The notes under the pieces are model-generated. The model was not told where the DNA came from, did no database searches, and saw only the letters and a program-made list of their open reading frames with translations. The position numbers and the translations under genes are program-made. A DNA stretch of 64,000 nucleotides from JBBPZA01 sp963728925 (lineage in GTDB: Bacteria; Actinomycetota; Thermoleophilia; Solirubrobacterales; Solirubrobacteraceae), in assembly GCA_963728925.1 (NCBI GenBank), contig CAVSMB010000029.1, positions 124,001-188,000 of the forward strand, read 5' to 3'. Shown here in pieces: positions 1 through 8,304 of this stretch. The first letter of the stretch is position 1. Each line of letters begins with the position of its first letter.

Positions 1-33
<33 letters not shown>

Positions 34-62
34 TGTCCCTCGGAGCGACGAGGGCGTGATCG

Positions 63-84
63 AGAGCCTCCTCCGGGAGGCTCT
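63..84 (+). terminator. Hairpin downstream of the tRNA
   Basis: Perfect 9-bp inverted repeat AGAGCCTCC / GGAGGCTCT around a TCCG loop. It starts 30 bases after the tRNA end and is followed by TT. The stem and position fit an intrinsic terminator of the tRNA transcript, although no long T tract is present, as is common in GC-rich actinobacteria. Confidence 0.6.
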
Positions 85-591
85 TGGCGTTCCGGCCGCG
101 CCCGCAATACCCGTGTGCGCGGCCAGCAGCGCTGTCTGCTCGGTTCGAGCCCGGATCTCGCCACGGAAAAGGCCTCCGTGAACCCGGGCCCCCCGCGTCG
201 TCCTGCGCGCGAGGTACCGCTCGCCAGGCCGCTACGCGGCGAGTGCGAGCGACGGGCCCAACCCGTCCCAGAAGGAGCGCGTCGCCCCCGTGGAGGGGTA
301 GCCCGCCGGCAGGGGGGCGATCCGGCCGCCGGCCGCGACCAGGCGACGATCTCGGGACGCACGAGCGTGGGATCCTCGAGCAGGCAGCGGACCTGCTCCC
401 AGACGAGCGCGTCGAGCTCGTCGGGCGCACCGGGCGGCTGTGTCAGACGCGCCCCGCCGACGTGGCGCCGGTTGTCGTTTGGGCTGGTCCCTTGGGCCCT
501 GGCGGCGAATAGGCACACCAGAAAGGACCTTCTGTTGTCGCCCTTCCCCACTGCCTCGACGCGTGGTTAAAGGACATTGTGGGGTGTCCAT
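85..591. other. Region without a recognisable gene
   Basis: About 500 bases with overlapping open frames on both strands that are rich in Arg, Pro and Gly. These are typical of chance open frames in GC-rich DNA. I recognise no domain, ribosome-binding site or RNA fold here. It separates the tRNA from the broken GH88 gene and may be island debris. Confidence 0.5.
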
Positions 592-1830
592 CTAGTTGGG
601 AGCTCCTCGCCCCGGCGGCGTGAGCGGGGCGTCGACGCCCACCTCGCTCAGGCTGAGCCGCACGGCGTCGAGGGCGTAGTGCAGGCCGAAGATGAGTTCC
701 GCGTCGTCGTCCCAGGTGGTGCTTCCGCCTCGCGTCATCACCTGCGAGCCGAGCAGCCCCAGGGTGGCCGGTGTGGTCTCCACGTAGGCGAGTGCCGCGC
801 GCAGCATCCTGGGCGCCGGCCCAGCGGCGCCCAGGCCCGTTGCTGGCGGCACGTGCGCGGAAGCTGTGTGCAGGCCTTGGCGAGCTGGAGCAGTCCTGCC
901 GCGGTGATCACACCGGCCGAGGTGTCCACCGGGGCACCGGCCGGGGCGTCGTAGTCGTAGAGCGGCACGCCGGACGCGGGGAGTCGCCGCTGGACGTAGT
1001 CGGCGGTTCGCTCGGCGACCGCGAGCAGGCCCGGGTCGCGCAGCCCCGCGGCGGTCTCGGCGAAACCGTAGACCGCCCACGCCTGCCCGCGCGCCCAGGT
1101 GCTGGTGTCGGAGTAGCCCTGGTGGGTGTGGGTGAAGAGCACCGTGCCGTCGCTGCGCCGGACGTGGACGGACTGGATGGTGGATCCGTCATCGCGGACG
1201 AGCAGGCGCGCGACGTTCGCAGCGTGGCGTGCTGCGGCCTGCCGGTACTCGGGCTCCTTGGTGATCCGGGCGGCCCACAGCAGCAGCGACACGTTCATCA
1301 TCGAGTCGACGAGCGTGTCGGCCTCCTCGAGCGAGCTGCACCCTGTGCACGGCGATTTGGCCCTCGTGGGGATCATCCCGGCGGCCGCGTTGGAGTTCGC
1401 GAGTTCCAGGAGCGTGCGCGCCGCGGCGAGGCCGCTCGCCTTCAGGCGCCGGCATGTCCCGCTTTGCGCGCCGACGCGCGGGCGGCACAGCCGCCGGTAG
1501 CCGGCGACCGAGGAGGAGCCGTAGATGAACCCGAGGTCGTGCGTGTCCTGACGCTCTCGGCCGAGATGGCCGAGGGTGGCGGCGAGCGCCCAGCGCGCGA
1601 AGAGGTCGCTCTGCGGAGTGAGGTCCGCCGCCTGCCACAGCGAGCCGGGCCAGAACCCGGTGGTCCAGCCGTCGCTGACGCGCAGAGCACCGTCGGTGCC
1701 CTGCCCGAGCGGGTATCTCCCGTCGGGCGTCAGCGCGTGGAGTGCGGCCAGGCGATGCAGCAGCAGCGCCGCGCGGTCGCGCTCCTCCGGCGCCGGGACG
1801 GTGACCGTGCCCGCCGTCTTCCGGTCAGAG
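592..1830 (-). pseudogene. GH88 unsaturated glucuronyl hydrolase, frameshifted
   Basis: The main frame (start near 1830, read leftwards) shows GH88 landmarks: SDGWTTGFWPGSLW, DTHDLGFIYGSS, DSMMNVSLLLWAA and a HQGYSDTSTWARGQAW stretch. In the family these carry the two catalytic aspartates and the substrate-binding aromatics. After LLQLAKACTQLP the frame becomes nonsense. The true C-terminus continues in another frame as TTWDDDAELIFGLHYALDAV, so a frameshift lies at about 830-880. A short segment after YGSSSVAGYR also looks scrambled. GH88 enzymes remove 4,5-unsaturated uronic acids left by polysaccharide lyases. This copy is very likely inactive. Confidence 0.75.
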
Positions 1831-1839
1831 CGCGGCCGT

Positions 1840-2140
1840 ACCCTGCGCAGCGGCGTCACCTTCCGCTTCACCCCGACCGCTTGTGGCGTCAGCATCGCCT
1901 TCCCCGACGAGCGTGCGGACCGCTTCGAGTATTTCCACCTTCTTCGCGGCCGAAGGGGCGCCTCCCACGGCAAGCCCCGGAAGGATTCTGGGCGACACCG
2001 AGCAGGTCACCTACTCCGGGAAGGGAACGGTCTCCTTCCAGGGCGGCTACGCCTCCGGCATCGAGCCGCGGCTGGTGCGCGCGCGGCTAAACTGGGCGCC
2101 ACCGAGCCGCGGAGGGACGATCACCCTCTGTCGGCGGTGA
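1840..2140 (+). pseudogene. Remnant of an unknown gene, frameshifted
   Basis: Two adjacent frames together read like a real protein: GVTFRFTPTACGVSIAFPDE up to RFEY in one frame, then FFAAEGAPPTASPG and GDTEQVTYSGKGTVSFQGGY up to CRR-stop in another. The beta-rich, Ser/Thr/Gly composition suggests an extracellular beta-sandwich domain, but I cannot name the family. It lies head to head with the GH88 pseudogene and overlaps its upstream region. A chance reading cannot be excluded. Confidence 0.3.
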
Positions 2141-2391
2141 CGCGCCGCTCCCGGCGGGGCGCTTCCCACGTTCACCGCGATCCGCTCGACAGGTCGGCGA
2201 CCAGCTATACCCTGCGGCATCGCCGCGCCGTGGGAGCACCGGGCGCCCGGTGACCGGGCGCTGAGCGATGCGTGGCCGACCGAGAAGATCCGGGTCTCCT
2301 CGCGGTTTGGGGGTTAACCTGGAGCCGCTGCCCAGTCCGGCTGGCCAACCCCCGGGACGCGACGTGGCGCGCGCCGAACGGTAACTAGCTA

Positions 2392-2405
2392 GTAAGCGTT
2401 CAGTG
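2392..2405. repeat. IS66 left terminal inverted repeat
   Basis: GTAAGCGTTCAGTG, an exact reverse complement of 3912-3925. It begins with the GTAA typical of IS66 ends. Confidence 0.85.
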
Positions 2406-2439
2406 GGTCGGCAGGGTGGCCACGGCCGGGGGCGAAGTT

Positions 2440-3900
2440 ATGCGCGTGGAGCGGGCCGAGGCCGAGGCGATTTACGAGCAGGGCCGCGAGGTCGTCGTGC
2501 GCGTGTTGGTGGAGCTGTCGGCGCAGAATGAGCGGCTGACGGCACAGGTCGAGGCGCTGACGGCGCGGGTGGCCAAGCAGGAGGAGCGCATCGCGCAGTT
2601 GGAACGCAAGGCCAAGCGCTCGTCGCGCGACTCGTCGCAGCCGCCGAGTCAGGATCCGCCGGGGACGCCGCCGCGGCGTGGCAAGGACCCGTCGGGCCGC
2701 AAGCAGGGCGCCCAGCCGGGTCATGAGGGCAAGGGCCGGCCGCTGTTGCCGGCGTGGGCGGTGGACGAGTTCGTCGATCACTGGCCGCGCGCGTGCGGCT
2801 GCGGCCATCTGTTCGGCGAGCGAGAGCTGGTCGCCGACGGCGAGCCGGCGCGCCATCAGGTCGAGGAGCTGCCGCCGATCCAGGTCGTGGTGACCGAGCA
2901 TCGCTGCCAGCGCGTGCGCTGCCCGGACTGCGGCGCGCGGCCGCGCGGCGAGCTGCCCGCGGGCATCGGGCACAGCTCGTTCGGGCCGCGCTATCACGCC
3001 GCCGTGGCGGTGCTGTCGGTGCGCAACCGGATCTCGCGCCGCGACGTCGTCGAGTGCTGCGAGCAGCTGTTCGGCTCGCGGATCTCGAGCGGCACGATCG
3101 ACGCGATCCTGACGCGCGTCGCCGACACGCTGGAGGATCCCGTCGCGGACCTGGGCGAGCGGGTGCGGGCCGCCGCGGCGCTGCACGCCGACGAGACCGG
3201 CTGGCGCACCGCCGGCGACCGACGCGCGCTGTGGGGCGCCTTCACCGCCCGCCACGCCGTGCTGAAGATCGCCTCCGACCGCGGCGAAGAGCGCGCCAAG
3301 AACCTGCTCGGCGACACGCGCGCGATCGTGACGTCGGACCGCTGGTGGGCCTACGGCCATCTGCCCGTCCGCCGCCGCCAGATCTGCTGGGCGCACCTGC
3401 GGCGCGACTTCACGGCCCACGCCGACGGCCTCGGCGCCGAGAAGGAGTTCGGCGAGGCCGCCTTGCAGATCTGCGAGCAGCTGTTCTGGACCTGGGAGAT
3501 CTTCCAGCACACCGGCGACCGCCGCGAGCTCAAGCGCCGCGTCCGCGCGCTGCAACGCGAGTTCAAGCCGACCCTACGCACCTACGCGGCCAAGGCGCCG
3601 CGCTACCGCTACACGCGCGGGCTGGCACGCAACCTGCTCAAGGTCTGGCCGGCACTGTGGACCTTCGCCAACCACGCCGGCGTCGAGCCGACCAACAACC
3701 ACGCCGAACGCGCCCTACGCGGCGCGGTCATCTACCGCAAGCTCTCGCTCGGCACCCAGTCCGACGACGGCGAACGGCGCATCGCCCGACTGCTGTCCGT
3801 CCACACCACCTGCCGCCTGCAACGCCGCAGCCTGCACGCCTACCTCATCGACGCGCTCCGCGCCCACAACCGCGGCGACCCCGCGCCGCTACTCGCCTGA
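2440..3900 (+). CDS. IS66 family transposase
   Basis: About 486 aa. The N-terminus has a long coiled coil (roughly residues 15-60, Leu/Glu/Gln/Arg heptads). A Ser/Pro-rich linker with SSRDSSQPPSQDPPG follows, typical of IS66 TnpC. A zinc-finger-like segment has CGCGH and CPDCG. The DDE catalytic domain shows LHADETGW (first Asp), TSDRWWAYGH (second Asp), CWAHLRRDF and EPTNNHAERALR with the final Glu. The length is near the family norm and the frame is intact, so it may be active. I chose the ATG at 2440. A GTG at 2416 in the same frame is possible. The stop is 11 bases from the right inverted repeat. Confidence 0.9.
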   Translation: MRVERAEAEAIYEQGREVVVRVLVELSAQNERLTAQVEALTARVAKQEERIAQLERKAKRSSRDSSQPPSQDPPGTPPRRGKDPSGRKQGAQPGHEGKGRPLLPAWAVDEFVDHWPRACGCGHLFGERELVADGEPARHQVEELPPIQVVVTEHRCQRVRCPDCGARPRGELPAGIGHSSFGPRYHAAVAVLSVRNRISRRDVVECCEQLFGSRISSGTIDAILTRVADTLEDPVADLGERVRAAAALHADETGWRTAGDRRALWGAFTARHAVLKIASDRGEERAKNLLGDTRAIVTSDRWWAYGHLPVRRRQICWAHLRRDFTAHADGLGAEKEFGEAALQICEQLFWTWEIFQHTGDRRELKRRVRALQREFKPTLRTYAAKAPRYRYTRGLARNLLKVWPALWTFANHAGVEPTNNHAERALRGAVIYRKLSLGTQSDDGERRIARLLSVHTTCRLQRRSLHAYLIDALRAHNRGDPAPLLA

Positions 3901-3911
3901 CCTCGTCGGCG

Positions 3912-3925
3912 CACTGAACGCTTAC
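3912..3925. repeat. IS66 right terminal inverted repeat
   Basis: CACTGAACGCTTAC, an exact reverse complement of the left end. It is followed directly by the second copy of the GGTAACTA target duplication. Confidence 0.85.
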
Positions 3926-4140
3926 GGTAACTACGGCGTTTGCAGGTCCTTCCCGTCGGTGCCCGCGGTTGGTCCGCCCGGGGCCGCTGCTCGGGAGGTC
4001 CATCGGCGCTCGATCGCGATCTGCACAACATCCGCGGGCCGCTTGCCGACCTCGTACCGGCCCTCATGCAGGCACTTTGACGTCGACCGACGCACCCCGT
4101 CACCCCCAAACCGACCGGAGCACCGCCTTTCGGCCGCGAG

Positions 4141-4335
4141 TCACGTCGCGGCGGCCGCCAGGGTGTGGCTGTGGAGCTTCATGAGGTTGTGGGTGGCCGT
4201 GATTAGGCGCCATTCGGTGCGCACTGCGGATCTGCCTCGTCGGTGAAAGCGGCTCATGCCGCGGTTATGCTTGGTGTGACCGAACATCGGCTCGACGGTC
4301 TGTGAGCGTTTTCGGTAGAGGCGCTGTGGCGGCGA
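4141..4335 (-). pseudogene. IS1182-type (IS5/DDE) transposase, C-terminal tail only
   Basis: Read leftwards, the frame gives RLYRKRSQTVEPMFGHTKHN, then MSRFHRRGRSAVRTEWRLI and ATHNLMKLHSH, with a stop at 4141-4143. This matches the conserved C-terminus of IS1182-like DDE transposases, where the final Glu of the triad sits in VEPMFG. Upstream the frame quickly degrades and meets a stop, and the catalytic N-terminal parts are missing. It is a dead relic between the IS66 element and the lactone-oxidase-like gene. Confidence 0.75.
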
Positions 4336-4378
4336 GGTCGCACTTGTCGACAGCGCCGAGCACGTGCTCGCCCATTAC

Positions 4379-6136
4379 TCAACCGATCCTCGTCGGCGTG
4401 GGTTCGTCCCACAGGCCGAACCGGCCGCGCCAGTAGGCGTTGAGGAAGATGTTGTTCGGGTCGCGCTCGCTACGCAGGCTGAGGAATTCGTCCCAGCGCG
4501 GGTACTGCGCCGCGAAGAAGTCCACCCAGTCGCGATTGCCGCGCGCATCGATCGGCTGGAACTTGCCCCAGTGCAGGCGGAACGGGATCGCGTTGTCGCG
4601 CAGGAGCCGCCACAGGCCCGCGAACAGCGTCTCGGAGGGGTCCGCGGCGTTGTCGGCGAACCAGTATGGGTCAATGCGCAGGGCGCCGTCCTGCCACTCG
4701 TCGTTGCCCGACGTGTACGCGGGGCTCAGCCAGAACACGTCCGGAATCGCTGAGTACAGCTCCCAGGCGTAGGTTCCGGTGCGCTCATAGGCCTCGCGGG
4801 CATCCTGCGGGTCGGTGAAGTACTTGTTCAGGAGCTGCATGACCTGTTGCGTGCGCCGCAGCGGCACCCACGCCTCGGTGAATTCGGTCGGGAGCAGCTC
4901 GTCGCTGGCCTGGTTGTCCATGGGGAGCCCACTCCACCCCCAGTCCTGGAAGCGTTGCGGCTCGCCCCGCTGCGCTTCGCTCTTGTCGGCGTCGAGCGGG
5001 ATGAAGAGGTTCACGAGCATCGGGAAGAAGTCCGGCACGTTGCGCTTCATGAGCGGCGCGAAGGGCTCGAGGAAGGTGATCGCGGCGTCGACGCCGAACT
5101 CGATCGCGCGGCTGAGGAAGTCCGCGAGTGTCCTCCCCACGGTGCCGAGGTCTCGCGCCTCGGACAGGTGCTCGAGAACGCCCGTCAGCACGTCGAAGTT
5201 GTCCTCCAGCTTCGGCTTGGCGCGCGAGAGGTCGTCGAGGTTGCCGAGGATCGTGAAGACGATCGCGATGAGGTGCTGCGACGCCTCGGGGCTGTCGCCG
5301 AATCGCTTGTAGGGGTTCGGCTGGAAGCCCGGCTGTAAATCGAATCTGCGCGCCTGCCAGGTCAGCACGCGGTCGATGCCGCGCTGGGGCCACCACTCCA
5401 GTCGCGCGAAGTCGGTGTCGCGCAGGAACTGCGCGAGCGCTGGGCGGCCACCGCTGCCGTCTCCGAACAGGTCGACGGCGCAGTCCCCGGTCGTCGTCAC
5501 CGCCTCCTGGCCGTCGATGGCGAAGACGTCGGTGCACTCGAAGGTGATCGCCGAGACGACGCCGAGGAGGCCGAGATTCGGCGACATCGCGTAGAAGGCG
5601 TCTGGATCGGCGTCTTCGCGCGAGAGGTCGTGGATCTCGCCCGTGCCGTCGATGACTCGAAACCCGTGCAGGTTCTTGTTCGAGGTGAACCGCAGCGAGC
5701 CGCCGGACGACCCCGTCGCCGTGAACCCGCTGACCGTCTGGTGGGTCACCCCACCGGTGTCGAACAGGGTCCACCCCTTCTGGCTGGCCAGCTGCGAGAG
5801 CAGGCTTGCGTCGAGCGTCGCGCCCCCGGTCGGATCGCTCGGATCGGCGCCGAGGTGGATGCCGGCGTCGGCTTCGACGAGCTTGCGGGCCTCGTCCTTG
5901 ACCCGCCAGCCGCGGTAGCGGTCGAGCATGACGTTGACGTTGGCGCCCGCGGGCGGCGACTGCTGGTTGACCCGATTGCTCAGCGAGGTCAGCGGATCGG
6001 TGTATATGGCGTGGGAGATCGAATGGGCCGCGCCGCGTACGCGAAGGCTTCGACCTTCCCGATACGCCCGCTTCACGAGGTCGGCGAGCTCGTCCTCGCT
6101 GGCGGGATGGTGAAAGCCATCGCCTTCGGTGCTCAC
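4379..6136 (-). CDS. FAD-binding oxidase, sugar-lactone oxidase family (D-arabinono-1,4-lactone oxidase-like)
   Basis: 585 aa. The N-terminal VAO/PCMH-type FAD-binding half includes RVRGAAHS, where the His in related oxidases binds the flavin covalently, and a TVSGFTATGSSGGSL glycine-rich turn. The C-terminal half resembles the ALO domain and ends with FRLHWGKFQ, then DEFLSLRSERDPNNIF and NAYWRGRFGL. Family members oxidise aldonolactones or alditols with oxygen. The substrate here is unknown. No signal peptide is evident. The GTG start overlaps the stop of the upstream M19 dipeptidase remnant by four bases (GTGA), so both once formed an operon. The current promoter is unclear because that gene is truncated. 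Confidence 0.8.
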   Translation of the reverse strand: MSTEGDGFHHPASEDELADLVKRAYREGRSLRVRGAAHSISHAIYTDPLTSLSNRVNQQSPPAGANVNVMLDRYRGWRVKDEARKLVEADAGIHLGADPSDPTGGATLDASLLSQLASQKGWTLFDTGGVTHQTVSGFTATGSSGGSLRFTSNKNLHGFRVIDGTGEIHDLSREDADPDAFYAMSPNLGLLGVVSAITFECTDVFAIDGQEAVTTTGDCAVDLFGDGSGGRPALAQFLRDTDFARLEWWPQRGIDRVLTWQARRFDLQPGFQPNPYKRFGDSPEASQHLIAIVFTILGNLDDLSRAKPKLEDNFDVLTGVLEHLSEARDLGTVGRTLADFLSRAIEFGVDAAITFLEPFAPLMKRNVPDFFPMLVNLFIPLDADKSEAQRGEPQRFQDWGWSGLPMDNQASDELLPTEFTEAWVPLRRTQQVMQLLNKYFTDPQDAREAYERTGTYAWELYSAIPDVFWLSPAYTSGNDEWQDGALRIDPYWFADNAADPSETLFAGLWRLLRDNAIPFRLHWGKFQPIDARGNRDWVDFFAAQYPRWDEFLSLRSERDPNNIFLNAYWRGRFGLWDEPTPTRIG

Positions 6137-6425
6137 ACCCAGACCCTCCGCAACACGCCCAGCGCGTTCCCCGCCGTGATGGCGTCGGCGTCGTCGGGAT
6201 GCTCGGCCTTCAGCGCGCGTTCTAGGTCCTTCATCGCGGCCATGTTCTCCAGGCCACCCATCGTCGGCTTAATTGAATCCATCGAAGTCGCTGCCCAGCG
6301 CGATGTGCTGATGGTCGCCGGTGATCTTCGCGATCCTGTCGATGTGGCGATAGATGACCTCGAGCGACTCCGGGAGGCTCTTGGTCTCGTCCTTGCGGAT
6401 TCCGTCGTTGAGCTGATGCTACCGC
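6133..6425 (-). pseudogene. M19 membrane-dipeptidase-like gene, C-terminal remnant
   Basis: Reading leftwards from 6425, one frame gives HQLNDGIRKDETKSLPESLE and then HIALGSDFDGF, a typical renal-dipeptidase-family metal-site region. After GF the frame meets a stop. A one-base shift restores IKPTMGGLENMAAMKDLERA and a C-terminus ending LGVLRRVWV. So the gene has lost its 5' part and also has a +1 frameshift at about 6270. M19 enzymes are zinc dipeptidases. This copy cannot be functional. Confidence 0.8.
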
Positions 6426-6735
6426 TCGCTCGGTTACCAGCTCCGCGCGACCGACCTCTACGTTAGACGGCATCGCGCGCCGACCTTTGAGCGTCTCGAT
6501 GGACCGCATCAACAAGTCGCATGCGGTGGCCGACACGGCCCTTGACACCGCGACAGTCAACCCGCGAAGCCCGCGACGCGCGAGGACCAGCCTCACACGT
6601 CCATACTGGCTAGGCCGCGGTTCACCTCTTCCGAGCCGTTGATCGGACAGCCCGCCTTCGGCACCCAGCTGCGCCCCGCGTCGATCTACATCGAGCGCGC
6701 GAACCGCACTACGTGCCGGGCTCGCGCCGATGCAG
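6426..6735. other. Region without a recognisable gene
   Basis: About 310 bases between the dipeptidase remnant and the NTF2-like gene. Short frames on both strands show no family resemblance. The codon pattern is less GC-biased than in neighbouring genes, which fits decayed or foreign DNA. I see no clear terminator or promoter. Confidence 0.4.
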
Positions 6736-7131
6736 CTACGACCAGAACTCGTCCCAAGCATAGAGGTCGTGAAAGTGCTCACGACCGTCAGTAATCCGGC
6801 CGTCCTTGAGCTGGAAGACGATGCAGTTGCCAACGTCCAGGTGCTTGCCGTTTCGCTCTGCGGTGCTGCGCTGGATGCCGACGACGCGGTCGTCATCATC
6901 TGCAAGCAAGTGCTGCAGTTCGGCCCGGAAGGTGCCTCCCGTCTTCTGCCCCAGCTGGCCGAAGTAGGCGAGAGTCGCGTCGCGGCTTTGGTAGTCGTTG
7001 GCCATCGATCTCCGCCCCGGCAAGTGCCACACCGCGCTCTCGTCGAAGGTCTCGATGAGCGTGTTCACGTCGCCCGTGTTGAAGGCCTCGTAAGCGCGCC
7101 GCATGATCGCTGCGTTTTCATCTGCTCTCAT
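6736..7131 (-). CDS. NTF2-like (SnoaL-type) protein
   Basis: 131 aa beginning MRADENAAIMRRAYEAFNTG, the usual first helix of SnoaL/ketosteroid-isomerase-like proteins. ALWHL-type strands (ESAVWHLPG) and a C-terminal FQLKDGRITDGREHFHDLYA stretch follow. The fold forms a cone-shaped pocket. Members are isomerases, hydratases, polyketide cyclases or simple binding proteins, so no reaction can be given. The start is supported by GGAGGG seven bases upstream. A longer upstream frame lacks such a site. It stands alone and diverges from the small gene at 7382. Confidence 0.8.
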   Translation of the reverse strand: MRADENAAIMRRAYEAFNTGDVNTLIETFDESAVWHLPGRRSMANDYQSRDATLAYFGQLGQKTGGTFRAELQHLLADDDDRVVGIQRSTAERNGKHLDVGNCIVFQLKDGRITDGREHFHDLYAWDEFWS

Positions 7132-7381
7132 CGTTCCCTCCGGCCGGGCTGCTGTGAGGACGGGTACGACACTACCCCGCCCCCCGCTTCCCATGCAAAG
7201 CCGTGAGCGCTCAGCCTTTCGCAGCACGACGGGGCGTGATGTAGTTCGCATCGAGGATCGAGGCGCGCACATCCTTGACGCAGAACATGTCGCGTGGGAC
7301 GTTGGGCAACGACCACGAGGGCGATGTCGTGCGGGCCTCGGTCGCATGAGCGCGACGACCCTCCCCACCGAGGAGCAGGTA

Positions 7382-7654
7382 ATGATCCTGGCAACGACGA
7401 AGATCGCGGATTGGGACCGCTTCTGGAACACCTTCTCAACCAAGGGCGCTGAGAAGCGAAAGCAGCACGGTTCCAAGGGTGCGCGCGTCTTTCGCGACCC
7501 CAATGAGGAGGACCGGATCTGGGCGCTGTTCGACTGGGACGAGGAGGGCTGGCAGAGCTTCATCTCCGACCCCGAGGTTCCGCCGATCATGCAGGAAGCC
7601 GGGCACCAAGGTCGGCCCCAGGCGGCGGAGTTCGGAGGCCAGCTCGACGCCTAG
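7382..7654 (+). CDS. Small conserved protein of unknown function (dimeric alpha+beta barrel-like)
   Basis: 90 aa beginning MILATTKIADWDRFWNTF. It contains FSTKGAEKRKQHGSKGARVF, then DPNEEDRIWALFDWDEEGW and a C-terminal SDPEVPPIMQEAG segment. The alternating strand-helix pattern and the FDWDEEGW...SDPEVP layout resemble small ferredoxin-like proteins that dimerise into a barrel (antibiotic-monooxygenase-like). The assignment is by pattern only. GAGGAG lies six bases before the ATG at 7382, which fixes this start over the ATG at 7346. No partner gene is evident. It diverges from the NTF2-like gene. Confidence 0.7.
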   Translation: MILATTKIADWDRFWNTFSTKGAEKRKQHGSKGARVFRDPNEEDRIWALFDWDEEGWQSFISDPEVPPIMQEAGHQGRPQAAEFGGQLDA

Positions 7655-7954
7655 TCCCGGACCGCGAATCGGCGCCACGAGGAAATGCGGACGGGGTTGT
7701 TCGGCGACGTGCTCGGGCTCTGCACAACAGCCACCATGCAAAGCGGAACTGGTCAGCTCGGCAGGCTGCTGCGGTCGATCACGCCGCGAACCGATTCCCT
7801 GTGCGACCCGTGCGTCGCTCTGCCGGACGAATCGGGCCGCCGACTCGGTACCCGCGGTCCGCGTAACTGTGCTGCGTTTAGTGCGTGACGGCCACAAGCG
7901 CGAGCCCGCGGCCGGCGGTCCAGCGCGAATCTGAGTCAGCGGCTCTGGACGTGT
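7655..7954. other. Region without a recognisable gene
   Basis: About 300 bases of decayed-looking sequence. The segment around 7807-7857 (CCGTGCGTCGCT, then GGACGAATCGGGCC and CCGCGG) recurs in imperfect form at 8173-8217, making a direct repeat about 370 bases apart. No coding frame resembles a family. Confidence 0.4.
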
Positions 7955-8088
7955 GCGGGACAGAGGAGTAGCCTCCTCTCAGGGACCGTCAGGTCCCGCC
8001 TATCGAGGCCGACCAGAAAGTGGGACGTGCAAGCGCCCTGCTGGACGGCCGACTGAGACCCGAAGGCCGCTCGCAAGGGCGGCCTTCG
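7955..8088 (+). ncRNA. Candidate structured leader RNA (T-box-like?) with terminator
   Basis: Stacked complementarities occur within 135 bases. GCGGGAC (7955-7961) pairs with GTCCCGC (7993-7999). A 7-bp hairpin AGAGGAG/CTCCTCT (7962-7979) sits inside. A competing hairpin GGGACC/GGTCCC (7982-7997) shares bases with the outer stem. The segment ends in a 10-bp GC hairpin (8061-8088). GAGGAGTAGCC and CCAGAAAGTGGGACGTGC resemble the start and the TGG antiterminator bulge of T-box leaders, but the usual specifier region is missing. No gene follows on this strand, so it may be a relic. Confidence 0.3.
8061..8088 (+). terminator. Strong 10-bp hairpin
   Basis: CGAAGGCCGC / GCGGCCTTCG, a perfect stem with loop TCGCAAGG. 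It is followed by TCGTCGTGCTTT. It is placed like the terminator of the candidate leader RNA at 7955. Confidence 0.6.
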
Positions 8089-8192
8089 TCGTGCTTTGCG
8101 TCCCCCGGAGCGGACGTGGAGCCCTGACTGCCCGGCGGTCGCTTACGCCGCGAGCCGGCATGTCTGCACGATCCGTGCGTCGCTCCGAGGGA

Positions 8193-8211
8193 CGAATCGG
8201 GCCCCCGCTAT
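8193..8211 (+). repeat. Near-copy of the tRNA 3' end (possible att site)
   Basis: CGAATC, two mismatches, then GCCCCCGCTAT. It matches window positions 16-34 (tRNA T-loop to discriminator) at 17 of 19 bases. Direct repeats of a tRNA 3' end flank many integrative elements. No integrase gene is visible between the copies, so this is only suggestive. Confidence 0.3.
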
Positions 8212-8233
8212 CCGCGGCAAGTGACCGTCAGGC

Positions 8234-8251
8234 CTCTCGTTCCGCACTTCT
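8234..8251. repeat. IS1634-like left inverted repeat
   Basis: CTCTCGTTCCGCACTTCT, identical to the reverse complement of 10423-10440. TCAGGC lies directly outside. Confidence 0.9.
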
Positions 8252-8304
8252 GGTGGGCGATATCTGCCCCCAGGCGTGAGTGCGTGAGTGCGTGAGCGCG
8301 CTGG

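Larger units (their letters stand above)
2388..3925 (+). mobile_element. IS66-family insertion sequence
   Basis: The element holds one IS66 DDE transposase gene. The ends are a perfect 14-bp inverted repeat beginning GTAAGCG (2392-2405 and 3912-3925). GGTAACTA stands at 2380-2387 and again at 3926-3933. An 8-bp target duplication is what the IS66 family produces. At the left end four extra bases (GCTA, 2388-2391) lie between the duplication and the inverted repeat. The small accessory genes tnpA and tnpB of classical IS66 elements are absent, so this is a single-gene type. Confidence 0.85.

Noticed and set aside
84..570. Two long plus-strand open frames after the tRNA
   Set aside because: Arg/Pro-rich, no ribosome-binding site and no family resemblance; typical chance frames in GC-rich DNA.
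771..2090. A 439-residue plus-strand frame opposite the GH88 remnant
   Set aside because: It is the antisense shadow of the GH88 gene; the minus strand carries the recognisable motifs.
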